A DNA stretch of 64,000 nucleotides, taken from NCBI GenBank assembly GCA_027625915.1, contig JANTQA010000008.1, positions 13,269,001-13,333,000 of the forward strand, read 5' to 3'. Under the pieces are notes generated by a model. The model was not told the origin of the DNA. It saw nothing but the letters and a program-made list of their open reading frames with translations, and searched no databases. Made by a program: the position numbers and the translations under genes. This DNA is from Anaeramoeba flamelloides. Its lineage: Eukaryota > Metamonada > Anaeramoebidae. Below, in pieces: positions 45,679-57,980 of the stretch. Each line of letters opens with the position of its first letter. Position 1 is the stretch's first letter.

Positions 45679-48600
45679 TTAAAAATCACTTGAAATTGTT
45701 GTGCCTTCATTTGAGAGGTTCCAAGGATCTATATTATCATCCTTAGGTGTATTCTTGACCATTTCTTCAAGATCATGTGTTGTTAATAATTGGGAGGTTT
45801 GGCTTGTTGAATTCAATTGATTGAAAAAAATCCTTATTTAAAGTTTTGTTCTGGGGGTTAAGTTTTGTTTTTTTAGATTCCTTTGGGTTTAAAGAACGAG
45901 CGATTTTGGCTTCTTCGAACTTTCTTTTCCTTTCTTCTCTTCTATCGATGTAATTTTGATATAAGGTTTCCCAAATTTCCCTTTTTTTTGAATATTCTTC
46001 CTTTGAAACAAGGATTGTTTCCATTTCCGTATCACTTATATCTGATAATTCCTCTTCTTCTACGTCATCATCTTCTTCTTCGTCTTCATTGTCATCATCA
46101 TTTTTTTCGTCGTTTTCACCCTCTCCCCCCTGTTGCTGCGACTGCTGGTTATTTGTTTGATTTGATTCGTTTTCAATCGTTTGATTAACTAGCACTTCTT
46201 GGTAATCTTCAAAAGTTTGGAACGTTCCATTTCCAATTTGTGGTAACATTTGATAACTATTTTGAATAAATTTTGATTGTAATTCCTCAAGGTCATCAAT
46301 TTGTCCTATTTCTGATTTTTGTGTTTCAATAAATTTATTAATTATTTCCTGTTGCTGCTCATTTGGATTTAATTTCAATCCTTTATCAATACTAAATTCA
46401 AATTTACTTAAATCTTCTGTTGCTGTTCTTTCATAAACTTTGAGTAATTCTTTTCCATAGCTTTTGGTAAAAGTAAAATATTTCTTTGGGATTTTTGGTT
46501 TATTGATATCCTTATTTTCTTCATATTCTCTTAATTTATTTTCTTCTTCTTTTAAATCTTTTTTTGCATTTTTAATTAATTGCTTTAATATAATTTCTTC
46601 TTGACTTTTTTGATGTTTTGTTAATCTTTCTGTTTGTTGGTTATCGTCATCATCGTCATCATCATCATCATCATCATATATATCGTCACCATCATTTTTG
46701 TTTTCATATACTATTTCTGTTTCAAAAGTGTGCCCTTCTCCCACCTTCTCCTTTTCCTTTTCCTTTTCCTTTTCATTTTCCTTTTCATTTTCCTTTTCGT
46801 TCTCTTTGTCCCGTTCTTTTTCCTTTTCATCTTCATTTACCTTTTCCTTTTCCTTTTCCTTTCCTTCTTCTTTGTCCCGTTCCTTTTCCTTTTCTTCTTC
46901 AATATTATTCAGAATTTTATTATATTCTTCTGATTGTTTTTCTTTTTCTTTTTTTTCCTTTTTCTTTTTTTTCAATTCCTTTTTTTCTAATTTTCTGTTC
47001 TTTTTCTGTTCTTTATAAGCTCTTTTTCTTTGTAAACGAGCACCTTTTTTGAGTTGAGTCAATTCTTTAATTTTTTTGATCAGCATTTTTTTTTTTCTTT
47101 CTCTCTCCCTTTTTTTTTTTATTTTATTATAAAGGCATGCTGGTGGGTTTGAAGGTGGGATTTTTAAAATATCATTAATGTCCATTTTTAAAAAGTCTCC
47201 AATTTTAATATTTGCAAAATGCGTGCGTGTAAACTCCACCAATCTTTTTTGAATAGTACTTGAGCCTATACAAACAATTTCAGCTATTTCTTCAACATCC
47301 CTTTCATATCCATGGATACGCCCAGCAATAAATAACGCTGCGCCACATACCCCGGCTGGTCTTCTACCAACTTGGATAAAATCTCTTTTCATACGGGTAA
47401 TAATACGTAGAGCGGTGTTGCCAATGGGGACACTATCTTTTTCAAATTCAAGTTTTGATGCAAATCTTTGAATGAAAAGGGATGGATCAACAATTTTGAT
47501 GTCTGTAATATGAAATTTTCTTCTTAATTTTAAAAAAATACTTCCCAATTGATAAACACTTGTTTGAATCGCATCAGCAAAATCTAAAAGTAAATCTAAT
47601 GGTATGTTAAATTTTTATTTTATTAAAAATCAATAATAAAAAATTAAGATTTGAATCGAAAATATTTGTTTTCTAGGATTCTCTATTATATTTTAGAAAA
47701 CTAACTTAAGTTGAAAATATTTTTAATTACTTGTCTATTTTAGACACTCTTTAAATTCGAAGAAACAAATTTAGTCACTTCAAAATTCTCTCTTTAACAG
47801 ATCAAGTGTTTTTTAACATTTAAACCTTAACAATAAATTCAACAATTAAAAATTTTTGGAAATAAGCATTTTTTTATTTTGATAATTATTTATTTTTTAT
47901 TTTGTGGGTATTGTAATTTATAAAAAACTGTTAAACTTTCAATTAGTTAGAGGTTCGGATTTAGTATTTCTTCTAAAGAATTTATTTAATAAGTTTTTTA
48001 TAAAAAAAAAATTGAATTTTGGTTTGCCAAAAATTTTGAATTAGAAATTTTGTTAATAAATAAAAATTCAAAAAAATTTTGTACTTAAGGGAGTAGTATT
48101 TTTTCAAAATGAAATGAAATCTTGTTGAGATCTTTTAAAATTTTTTTTTTATAATTTGTTTTTTGGCTTATGAAATGGATGAGTTAACTTCATCATAACA
48201 ATTTATTAATTTGAGTCTATTTTTCTGAATTCCAAAATTCACATGTTTCCAATATAAAACCAAAAAAAGTAACATGTTATTTTTATTAACAATTAAGTTA
48301 ATTCTTGAAAAATGGTAAAACATATTTTTCATTTTATGTTGGAAATTCTTAATTTTGAAAGAAAATTTTTTATTAATAATGATTTTTGATTATTAATATT
48401 TCAATTCAAATCTCAACCAATAAAACTAATTGAGGTATATGTGCCTAAATAAATATGAAATTTTGATAGAAGCTTTCGCAAAAATTTCTCAATTAAATTT
48501 AGATCTATTATACAAAAATTTTTGTTATTTTAAAGTTTTGAAAAAAGTCGTTTTTTTGTTTTCAAAAAATGAATAAAAATTGCAAAATATTTTCAATTTT

Positions 48601-50493
48601 GAAAAATATTTGAAATAAATTGTTTGGTCTTTTTCACAAGAATTCAGTATATCAATTTAAATAATTTTTGGTAGAAAAAAAATTGATTTTGGATTTTGAG
48701 GATAAAATTAACTAATTCTTCAATATCTTCAAGAAAATTTTATTTTGAAAAATCGAATTTCATCTTGTAACAAAAACAAAGTTTCTTGGTTAAATTTTTA
48801 AATGAACTTAAAACTTTAATTATTAATACCATCCTTCTTAAATTAATATAATTATCTTTAAATTGGTTGAATAAATCATTTTTTTAAATATAACTCAAAG
48901 AATTATCTCAAAATTGAAAAAAAATTCTTTTATTAATATTCCTGGTAACATATACTTGTTATTGTATAATAATGATGGAAATGGTAATAATTTAGGGTAA
49001 ATCCTTGTTATAATGAAAGTAATAAAATAAATTTAAAGGTTTTCTTTTTCTAAAAAAAAATGGAAAAAAAAAATTGATCTTTGAAAAAAAAATAATCTTT
49101 TCATGATTTTTTAGTCGATCAGAATTTTTTGACACTTAAATACAAAATTTGAAGGAAAGAATATCACCAATAACATATTTTAAAATTTTACACTGTTGTC
49201 GTAGAGTACTAATCCCTTAAGGTTAACAATACTAGCATGAAGAAATAACAAAAGACATTAATCACTTTTTATGGGTATTCCCTTCCTATAAAAACGATAG
49301 ATTAATTTTTCACAATAAATTGAAAGAAATAAACTTTAGTGAATTAATTTTAAACTGTGATAGTTTGAAATTATTATCATTAATTAATCATGGTGAAATC
49401 TCTGATTTCACTTTTAAATTTCTGAAAGGGAAATTTCGTCTAAGGGCAACTAGAGTGTATTTTACACTTCATCAATAATATATTGGTATTTGAAATTTAA
49501 AAGGGATTAAATTTTATGTCTGATTAATCTTTTTTTCCATTCTGAAATAATTCATTTACGATTCTTTAGTCATTTGTTAGAACCACAAGCGTAACAAAAA
49601 AGAGGTCAAACAAATCAATTGAGAGATCAGAAATTACAGTCTATTTCTTTGAAAACTTTTGTGGTAAAAAATCGGAAAATGAAGTGAAAACTTTTTTCCA
49701 TTGACAATCCAAGACCAATAAAAAAAAAAACATTGTTTTTTTTGAAAGCTCATGAAATCTATGGTTTTAATTATTTCAAACCAGTGCTTAGTAGACAAAA
49801 CTAGAACTCAAAGTCCTGTTGGTTTGTTAATTTTTTGAGTTTTATTTACTCAAAAATTTCTTTTTTTGAATCTTTCGATTCTTAATTTAATGCTATTTCA
49901 TTATATTCACCCAATCAATTCAAAATGTAGTTTTGGACATTTTTGATTTTTGTTATCATTTGAAAAATTCGGTTCTTTGGGGGTTGTTTTGATTAAAAAG
50001 AACATAAAAAAAAACAAGCAAATAAAAAAAAAAAAAAAAAATAAAATAAAATGAGTGTATCTTTAAAAAGCTTACGGCTAGTTTGTTGAATTCGACAAAT
50101 AATATACAAAGCTACAGCCATCACACTTAAAGATCTTCTTCCTTTAACAAATCCACTTCTTGATGCATGGAGGTATAATTCCACTGCTTGTTTTGAAAAT
50201 AATCGAACATTGAGTTTGTCTGATAAGAGACCTATTTCTCTTTGTGCAGCATAAAAAACACGTTGCCTAGACGAAGTGTATTCGTGAACACCAGACTGTT
50301 GGCGAAAAGATCCTCTTTCGTCAACAAATTGACCATCCGCTGAACGAGCACCCGATGGACCTTCCGTAAAGGTCACTTCGGATCGAATTGTAGATTCTTC
50401 AAGAACTAACCCACATTCTGTACAAAACACTCTATTGTCAGACTCATCAAGAAGTTCAGATTGACATTTAGGACAATTTTTATAATTTTCCAT
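45679..50493 (-). CDS. BRF1: BRF1, TFIIB-related subunit of RNA polymerase III factor TFIIIB
   Basis: Exon 1 is 50493-50076 and exon 2 starts at 47583 (acceptor TTACTTTTAG). The N-terminal zinc ribbon has C7, C10, C24 and C27, then SEVTFTEGPSGARSADGQFV, typical of BRF1. Two cyclin folds follow: GFVKGRRSLSVMAVALYIIC, and FADAIQTSVYQLGSIFLKL with LRIITRMKRDFIQVGRRPAG and CGAALFIAGRIH. A long charged region with a poly-Asp run comes next, then SDTEMETILVSKEEYSKKRE, the BRF homology region that binds TBP. The open frame stops at 45773, but a one-base change of frame at a seven-base T-run (minus strand, 45829-45835) opens a further reading (LLTTHDLEEMVKNTPKDDNI) to a stop at 45679. The 2492-nt intron may hide a microexon: five residues expected between CRIQQTS and FADAIQ are missing. 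Confidence 0.93.
49483..49720. repeat. Foldback family A, copy 4
   Basis: TTGGTATTTGAAATTTAAAA at the left pairs with GAAGTGAAAACTTTTTTCCA and CCAAGACCAATA at the right, imperfectly. It lies in the BRF1 intron and is the most diverged copy. Confidence 0.5.
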
Positions 50494-52776
50494 TTTTGGT
50501 TTATTTTATAAAAATGAAAAAAATAAAGGTGAATAATATTTAATTCAAGACTTTACTTAAAACAGAAGAGCGGTTGTGATATTTGCTAATATTATTTTGC
50601 AAGTCTCATAGAAAGGTTTTGAAATTTCGACAATCTTTTCTTTATCATATTATAAATTTACTAGAGTAACTACAAACATATTTTTTTCAAATCACGTTAA
50701 TTTGACGATTTTTAACAAATACTGAAAGAAAATTTGACAAAACTCTCTTTAAAAACGTTCTCTAGACACCAGTAGTGATATTATAAGTAACACCCCTTAC
50801 AAAAATTTTGATTCACACTTTATTAAATTGGCTTAAAGAGAATAAATTTATCTAAAATTTTTTATTGTTTTGATTATTCTTACTGATTTTAAGTAGGTGA
50901 CTCTGTTCATAACTCGATTACTACTAAACTTTGATCATTCTTTATTTTTCATTTTCAGGGTGTTCCAGTTATTTTGGTTAGTTTTTTCTACTAAAATTAT
51001 TATTTATGATTTTTATTTTGAATGAATACTCCCTCTTGTAACGACAGGGGCTGTAATAAAAAAAATATATATGTTATTTGGAAAACATTATTGTTGTAGT
51101 TGGAATATCCAAAGTCTTTGAAAAATATCTAGACACATTAATATTTCAACAAAATGTACGATTTTCTGATTTAAATGGCTAAAATTTTATGTTATATGTA
51201 CTTGGATTATGGGGATGCATAACATTCAATTGTAAAGATATGATATATGTTATTCATTTAATTTACCACTAATTCAACAAAAATAAATAATATAACAAAT
51301 CAAATCATAAGAAAATAAACAAATAAAATGATGTTTCTTATCTTTGTTTGCTTTATTTTCTTCTTTTTCTTCGTTTTATTTTCATTCCTTTCCATGCAAT
51401 ATTTTGAGAAAATTAATCGTTCAACTGATATTTATTGTATTACTAAAAACTTTGGAAAGTATATATATATATTTATTTGTATTTTACTTGGATTTCCAAT
51501 TTTGTTATCCAAAAGCTTGTTATGAGTAGTAGCAAAAAAAAGATGAATTAAAAATTAATAATTGTTGAAAAAACATATAATAAGATCAACTTGAGTACAA
51601 AATGAAAAATTTTCCAAAACCATAGATTTTTAATTTTTCTCATCACCATTAGTTCATTCAAACAAATTTAAAATATTTAGATCTAAATAAACTAAATTTC
51701 ATAATATTTGGGTATATTTTTTTTGATTTTGTTTTTTTTGTTTTTTTATATTATATTTTTAGATGAAAAACAATTATTTCTAGTAGATAAAACTGAATAT
51801 TAAAATAATAATTTTTTTATTATAATAGATAAATCCAATTTATAAAAATTTTTATTTTCAAAATTTGATTTTTAATGTCCCAATGATTTTGAAATGGACT
51901 GTACTCTATTTTTCCAGCTAAAATTTTTTTATATCAAAGATCCCTCAGAAATATCTACTTATTGAACCCAATCAAAATTTATCCTTTTTCCTATAAATAT
52001 TGCTGACAAAGACTTTGAAATAACCAAATAAAAATTTGAAATAACTCACTTACAAACTTTTATCTTTTTTCTCAGTTTTTCATTTTTCCACTATTAAATA
52101 AAAAAAAAAAGAAAAATTGATTTACAAAATAATTTACACCAAAAAAATTTTATATAAATTTCACTTTTGTTCCATTTTTCTACAGGCTAACGAAAAATAT
52201 GTAAAAAAATGTTGTAAAAATACCTTTGAAAAATAAAATTTGTTTCTTAGTTATTTTTTTTCAAATGATATTTTTATTTTTTTCTTAATATTTGATTTAT
52301 TTTTCAAAACTTTTATTTTGATAAATGTTTCTTTATTAACTTCCTATTCTCTAAAATTAAATAAATTAATATTAACAACTTTTTTATAGTTAACTATATT
52401 TTCTTAAAAAAAAGCCTCATACTAAGAAGAAACGAAAAGAGAATTACCCTTTAGGAAATTAAGTCTCAAATTGAAAAAAATTGTCAAATTATTTTACAAT
52501 TAAAAACAATTTGACAATTTTTTTCCTGAAGGATAAATTCAGATAATTGATCTTAAAAAAATATTAATTAAATAATTAAAAGTAAAAAAGTTAAAAAAAA
52601 TAATATAAAATCTTATTAATATGAACTTATTTAAAAAAAGTAAAGCTTTTAAAATTAAAAAAGTCAAAAATTAATAAAAGACTTTGAGGAGTCAAGTTCC
52701 CAAAATTTAAATTAAAAAAGAAAGAAATTAATGAAAAAAAAAAAAAGAGCAAAATAAAATAAAATCCATTTTCCAA
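50494..52776. other. AT-rich spacer between BRF1 and the protease gene
   Basis: It contains the BRF1 promoter above 50493 and the 3' end of the protease gene below 52777. No gene is supported; 51328-51525 (+) is a Phe/Ile-rich open stretch without homology. One clean hairpin is at 52474-52524. Confidence 0.5.
52474..52524. repeat. Perfect 17-bp hairpin downstream of the protease gene
   Basis: AAAAAAATTGTCAAATT at 52474-52490 is exactly complementary to 52508-52524, with a 17-nt loop. It lies about 250 bp past the protease stop. It may be a structured 3' element or chance. Confidence 0.5.
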
Positions 52777-55700
52777 TTAAATTTCAAACCAGACAAGTAA
52801 TAGTAATATAAATAAAGTTAAAAATAATGGTTTTGTGAACGAAGAATCAGAAGTGCTCGAAGTATCTGTTAATCTTATTTTAAGTGTAAAGTCACCAGTA
52901 ACGGTTTCACCTGAAGGATCCTGAGCATGAACTTGAATTGAATAATCATTATATAATTCTTCATCAGGAGCTGTTCCATTGAAAGTTTTTTCTGAAGAAA
53001 GGAAAATTAACCAATCTGGCAAATCTGTGCCGTCATCAAGTGTTGAGGTATATGATAATTCGTCATCGTCCTCGTCATCAAAGCAATTGTCCTCAAGAAC
53101 GTAAGTGAAGGTTCGGTTCACAACAGCAATTTTTTCCACTAAGCATCCTTCATACGTTGGTGGATTGTTGTTCTCTCCATTAACTGAAAGTTTGAAAGTA
53201 ACACTGGCTTGATCATCATAGGAATCCTTGGCAATAACTTTGATAGTGTAAACGATATCTTTTTCACTTTCAGATGGAGTTCCTGAGAATTTACGAGCAC
53301 TTGCATCAAATGTAAGCCAGCTAGGTAATTCAGATCCATCATTTTGAGTTGAAGAGTATGTTAAAGTATCCCCATCTTGGTCGCTAAAACAGTCAGCTGC
53401 AAAGGTATAGGTAAAAGATTGATCACATGCTGCATTTTGATCGACGATTCCTCCTTCATAAGTTGGTGAGTTATTGCCAGTTTCGGAAACTGTCACCCAT
53501 TGAGTCATTTGCCCATATTGTAAGTAATTGCTTGTTTCAATAAAGTTTCTTACAGCAACATTTGTTCCTTCTGCTTGTGAAACTGTCTTGGTTACAGAAC
53601 ATTTCCCACTTGATTGGCATGAGACACTTTCTGAACTAGTTTCCTCTTTGTCGTCTGTATACCAATAAATTTTATAAGTGCTATCGTCTCCCGTGACTGT
53701 CCATTCGCAAGTAAATTGTGTGGACGAATCATATGCACACGAAAAGCCTGTAATATCATCCATTTGTTCTAAGGGTGTTGTTAAAGTCTTTTGCAAATAG
53801 CTATATCTTTCTCTTACATGACACATACCATCGTTCCAGGTTACTCCATCATAACTTGAAATGCCTCTTGCTAAATACATGTATCCATTTTCACCCCAAC
53901 CAGAACCTTTTTTTTTTTTTTTTATTTAACATAATTTTTGGGATAAAATGTCAATAAATAAGAACAAATAATACGATAAATATTTTAAGAAAAGTTGTTT
54001 GGAATGAATTCAACAACACAATGAAATAAAATAAATAAATTCATTCTTTAATAATTCTAAAAAAAAAAAAATAAAAAAAAAAATAATTAATAAATCAAAA
54101 ATCAATTATTTTAGAAAGTTTACCCCAACTATTTCGAAGAATCCAAACGTTTTCACCATCCTTTGTACCATACCCTGACAAAGCTACAGCGTGATTTGTA
54201 TTCCCACTACAATCAGAGGATTGATAAACACCAGAGCCATACGAACTCCAACCGTTAGCATTGACAACAATAGCTACTCCACCATAGTCATACAATGCTT
54301 GTTTGATTTGGCTTTCAGTTCCACTATCAACATAGGAGAGTGGATCAGCGCTATTTACTGTTGCGAGTTTTGTAAATCCTGTGTCACATGTCCCATCACT
54401 GCCAACATAGGGATAATCTTTCATTGAAACAGCTCCTAAATAGTCTCTATTTAATGTAAGTGAATGATAAACATTTCCACCATCACATCCATCATCCCAA
54501 TTATCCCAAGGGTTTGAAACATATCCATCACCAGGGTCTTTATAAGTACAATCCAAAACTTGCTCTTCAGATAATTCAACGAGAATTCCATTTTGATTAT
54601 ATAAAGATGATTCCTGAAATTTTGTATTTTTTTTTTTTTTTTTTTTTGTTTGAAGATAAACCAAAGATCATTAATATATATATTAGTTTATATATAATTA
54701 TATAGCTATATTAGTATATAGATATATAAATAATTTATTCGATTTGAAATATTTACCACAAGTGTAGTAGATGCAAAAGTCCAACAGGATCCACATTGGC
54801 CTTGGTCTTTTATGTCTACAAAATGAGTATCCCTATTATCTAAAGTTGTTGGATAACTTTTTAGTGGTTTGATTTCTTTTTGTTTTAAAGGTTTAATTCT
54901 TTCGTCATCAATTTTGGTATGTTTCGAAAGATATATAGCATTAAATTCTTCATCAGTAAGATCAGAAAAATGATTTATTTCCTCTAAAATGATTAATTTT
55001 TTTTTTTTTTTTTTTTTTTGTTTATTTCAATAAAAGTAGAAAATTGAAAATAGAAAGATTGAAAAAATAATTTTATTTATTTTATTATTATTGGTTTTAT
55101 TTTATTTTTTGATTTCTTATGTTGAAAAAATAATATATTTTATTTTCATTTTTTTTTTAAAAAAAAAGCTATACTATGAGTTATAATCTTAACTATAGTA
55201 TTAATGATATAATTACAAAACTCTAATAAAATTTCTTGTTTTGGGTAAACAGTAGATAAATTTGTTGAATCACCTCTCTTTAATAATAATAAAATATATA
55301 AATATTGTTTTTTTATTTCATAATAGGAATTATTTTGAAACAAGTATTATAAATTGTTTATGTAAAGATATTAAAATATGAAAGTTCAAAATGAACAAAC
55401 ATATACGAGGATTTTTATCTTCTTATTTATTTTACTTTTTGTTCAATATATTTAGATACCTCATAATCCAACGTGGTTTTTAATTTTTTTTTGAAACTAA
55501 TTTGGGAACATATTTTATAATTTTTTTTATTATTTAGAGCTGTATAACAAGATCGTAAGATTCTAATAATAATACTAATAATTATAGTTCTATTTTTGAT
55601 TTAATCAATGTTGAAGAAATAGACTTCAACTCAATTCAAATTTTAAGCAGTTAAATATCAAATTTTTTGTTGTTCGATCCTGATTAAATATAAAATCAAT

Positions 55701-57980
55701 AATGATCAGCTTATAGAAATAATAATAAAAATGAAAAAAAATAGGGTTATAAAAAGCTCCTATTATTCTGATTTGTAGCGTAAACGTAACAATTCAATTA
55801 GTCCAATTCTTAAAAATTATAGATAGTGTGGGGCTTCCAAAGTTCGAGTTGTTTGTTGAGAATGTTTGAAATGATAGTAATTAATTAGTTCAAGAAAATC
55901 GTGATTATTTTTATTTTTCATTTTAGTGTTCTTTAGCAAGGTTTTCGAGTTTTCATATCAAAAAATATCTAGTTAATTTTTCATTAAAAAATTAGACCTA
56001 AAATGATTTTTTGATCCTAATTATGGAATATTTCGAATGATTCAGGTTTTTGAATTAAATTAAATTGGATCCAAGTTCTTGAGATAAATCTTAAAAATCA
56101 ATTTTAATTCTAAAAATAGCTTTGGTAAATATTTCAGAAATTAAGTCAAATTTTTTTAAAGTGAGTTCAGTAGAAACTTCCAGCTTTTAATATAAAAAAA
56201 AATCTAATAAAATGTTAAATCAAATTTTATCATGGTAAATGTAAATTCAAGTTGGATTTAATGCTTCATAAGGAACTGGTAAACTTCAAACCTCTTCAGA
56301 AATTTAATAACAAATTCAAAAAAAAAAAAAAATAACACATCTTGAAAATCATAAACCAAGGAAAAAAGCTGATTTACCACAAAAGAACTAAACTTTTTTT
56401 TACAGCAATTTTCCAAAATAAATTCTTTTTTTTATATGTATAATCCATTTTTCTGATTATTGATGAGCTCAAATCTCAACATATTTCCAAATTATTTAAG
56501 AAAAAATTATTTTCGTTAAAGAAAAAAGAAATCTTATTACCTGTAAAGGAAATTTACAAAGAAAAACTTTTAAAATAAAATCACTGTGTTTTGGAATAAT
56601 TCAATATAAAAAATCTACTAAATTTTAAAAAGTTTACAATAATTATTTTAAACTTGTAAAAAATATAATTTTTTGATTCAAAGAACAGACCAAATCTATT
56701 TTTTCTTTTTTTTTTTAACAACAAAATATTAGAAAAACAACCAAACAATTAGAAAAATCTACCTAAAATTTTTAGAAAAACCTGGAAATTTCAACTTATA
56801 ATCAAAAGAAATACTTTTTAATTTGATTATTTTTGAATCAATAATTAATAACCCATTCTTAATTCTTCCAGTTAGTTATTAACAACACAAAGATTAGACA
56901 AATAAATCGACTTGACAATAATTTCTCAATTTTTTAAATATTTTCAAGAAAATAAAATTAATTCAAATTATTAAAAAATCATATATGTTATCTAATTTTA
57001 ATAATAACAGTTTTCTGTTGGTATTCTTTATAATTTGAGTCAAGAAAATTGCCTAATCTTTTAAATTGTAAGAAATTCTATAAATAGTATTAATAAAATA
57101 AAGCATCAAATTTTTCTTATCTTAAAGGATTAAATATTTGATATTTTTTTCTTGCATTTATAAAATAAGATTAAATTTCAAGTTGTTTGTTCATACAGAC
57201 TCTCAGAAATTACTAAAAGTAAGATTTCTTTAAAATCAAAATGTTTTGCAATTTTTTTCTTTTTCAAATTTGAACAAAATATTGAAAAAATAGGGAACAG
57301 ATCTTTCAACTGAAAAATTAATTGTGAAAAATGAACTCTTTTGAAAAAGTTCACTCATTTCTCTAAAGTTGATAATGAAGATTGTTTATCAAGTTTAATA
57401 CTTGTATAATTGTTTAAAGAATTTCCCATTTACTTTTGGTGTATAAAAAAATAAATAATAGTTACTAGTCACTTAAATATACATTTTAAAGACTGACTTA
57501 ACTTCTTTTTAACATTAAAAAAATGTGTTGAGTTCGATCTTTTTTGATATTTTTCACATGAATTTTAGAAAATAACTTTGGAAAAAATTATTTAAATTAT
57601 ATTTCATTTTCACCTTTTTTTCAAAAAGTAAAATTTAAAACACAAAACTACTTACCCAAAACTCGAATAACAAAAATTGAAAAAAGATCCAAAAAAAAAA
57701 AATAATAAAAAAGAGGAAAAAATAGTGTTTTTCATAAAAAAAAAAATTAAGCGATCTTACTTTTCCAAGTGTTTTTAGGATTCGAATTGTGTTCGTGTAA
57801 TTCGTTGAGTCTTTGTTGAAAAATCTGCTTTCTAAAATCAAGTTCTTCCTTGGCTTTATAGTCTTTGCCGAATTTATCAAGAAAGACACTGAACTCAACT
57901 TCGTGATCAGAGGTTAGTGGTTGATAGGAAAAAATTCCAACAACCAAAATTAATAATAAGATAAGAAAACTTTGTTTCAT
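52777..57980 (-). CDS. Papain-family cysteine protease with CADG domains and C-terminal anchor
   Basis: Four exons, 57980-57761, 54983-54757, 54613-54124 and 53906-52777, phases agreeing, give 688 residues. A signal peptide (1-18, FLILLLILVVGIFS) leads to an I29 propeptide with EINHFSDLTDEEF (75-87). The C1A catalytic domain has Q134, C140 in QGQCGSCWTFA, EEQVLDC, CDGG (192-195), H290 in NHAVALSGYG and N310 in RNSWG, followed by SGWGENGYMY. All catalytic residues are present. After it come an FN3-like segment with cysteines (about 362-456) and two cadherin-like CADG/He-PIG domains (about 459-556 and 560-661), each with SPTYEGG or PPTYEGC, DDGSELPSWLTF-type and FSGTP or FNGTA motifs. A Ser/Thr stretch and hydrophobic tail (PLFLTLFILLLLVWFEI) suggest a GPI signal or membrane anchor. 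Likely a surface or lysosomal protease. Intron 1 is 2777 nt; the last acceptor follows a run of A. Confidence 0.93.

Noticed and set aside
46618-47052. Phe/Ser/His-rich plus-strand frames
   Set aside because: Complement of the charged and poly-Asp region of BRF1.
53139-53342. Minus-strand 67-codon frame within the protease gene
   Set aside because: Out-of-frame shadow of the first CADG domain.
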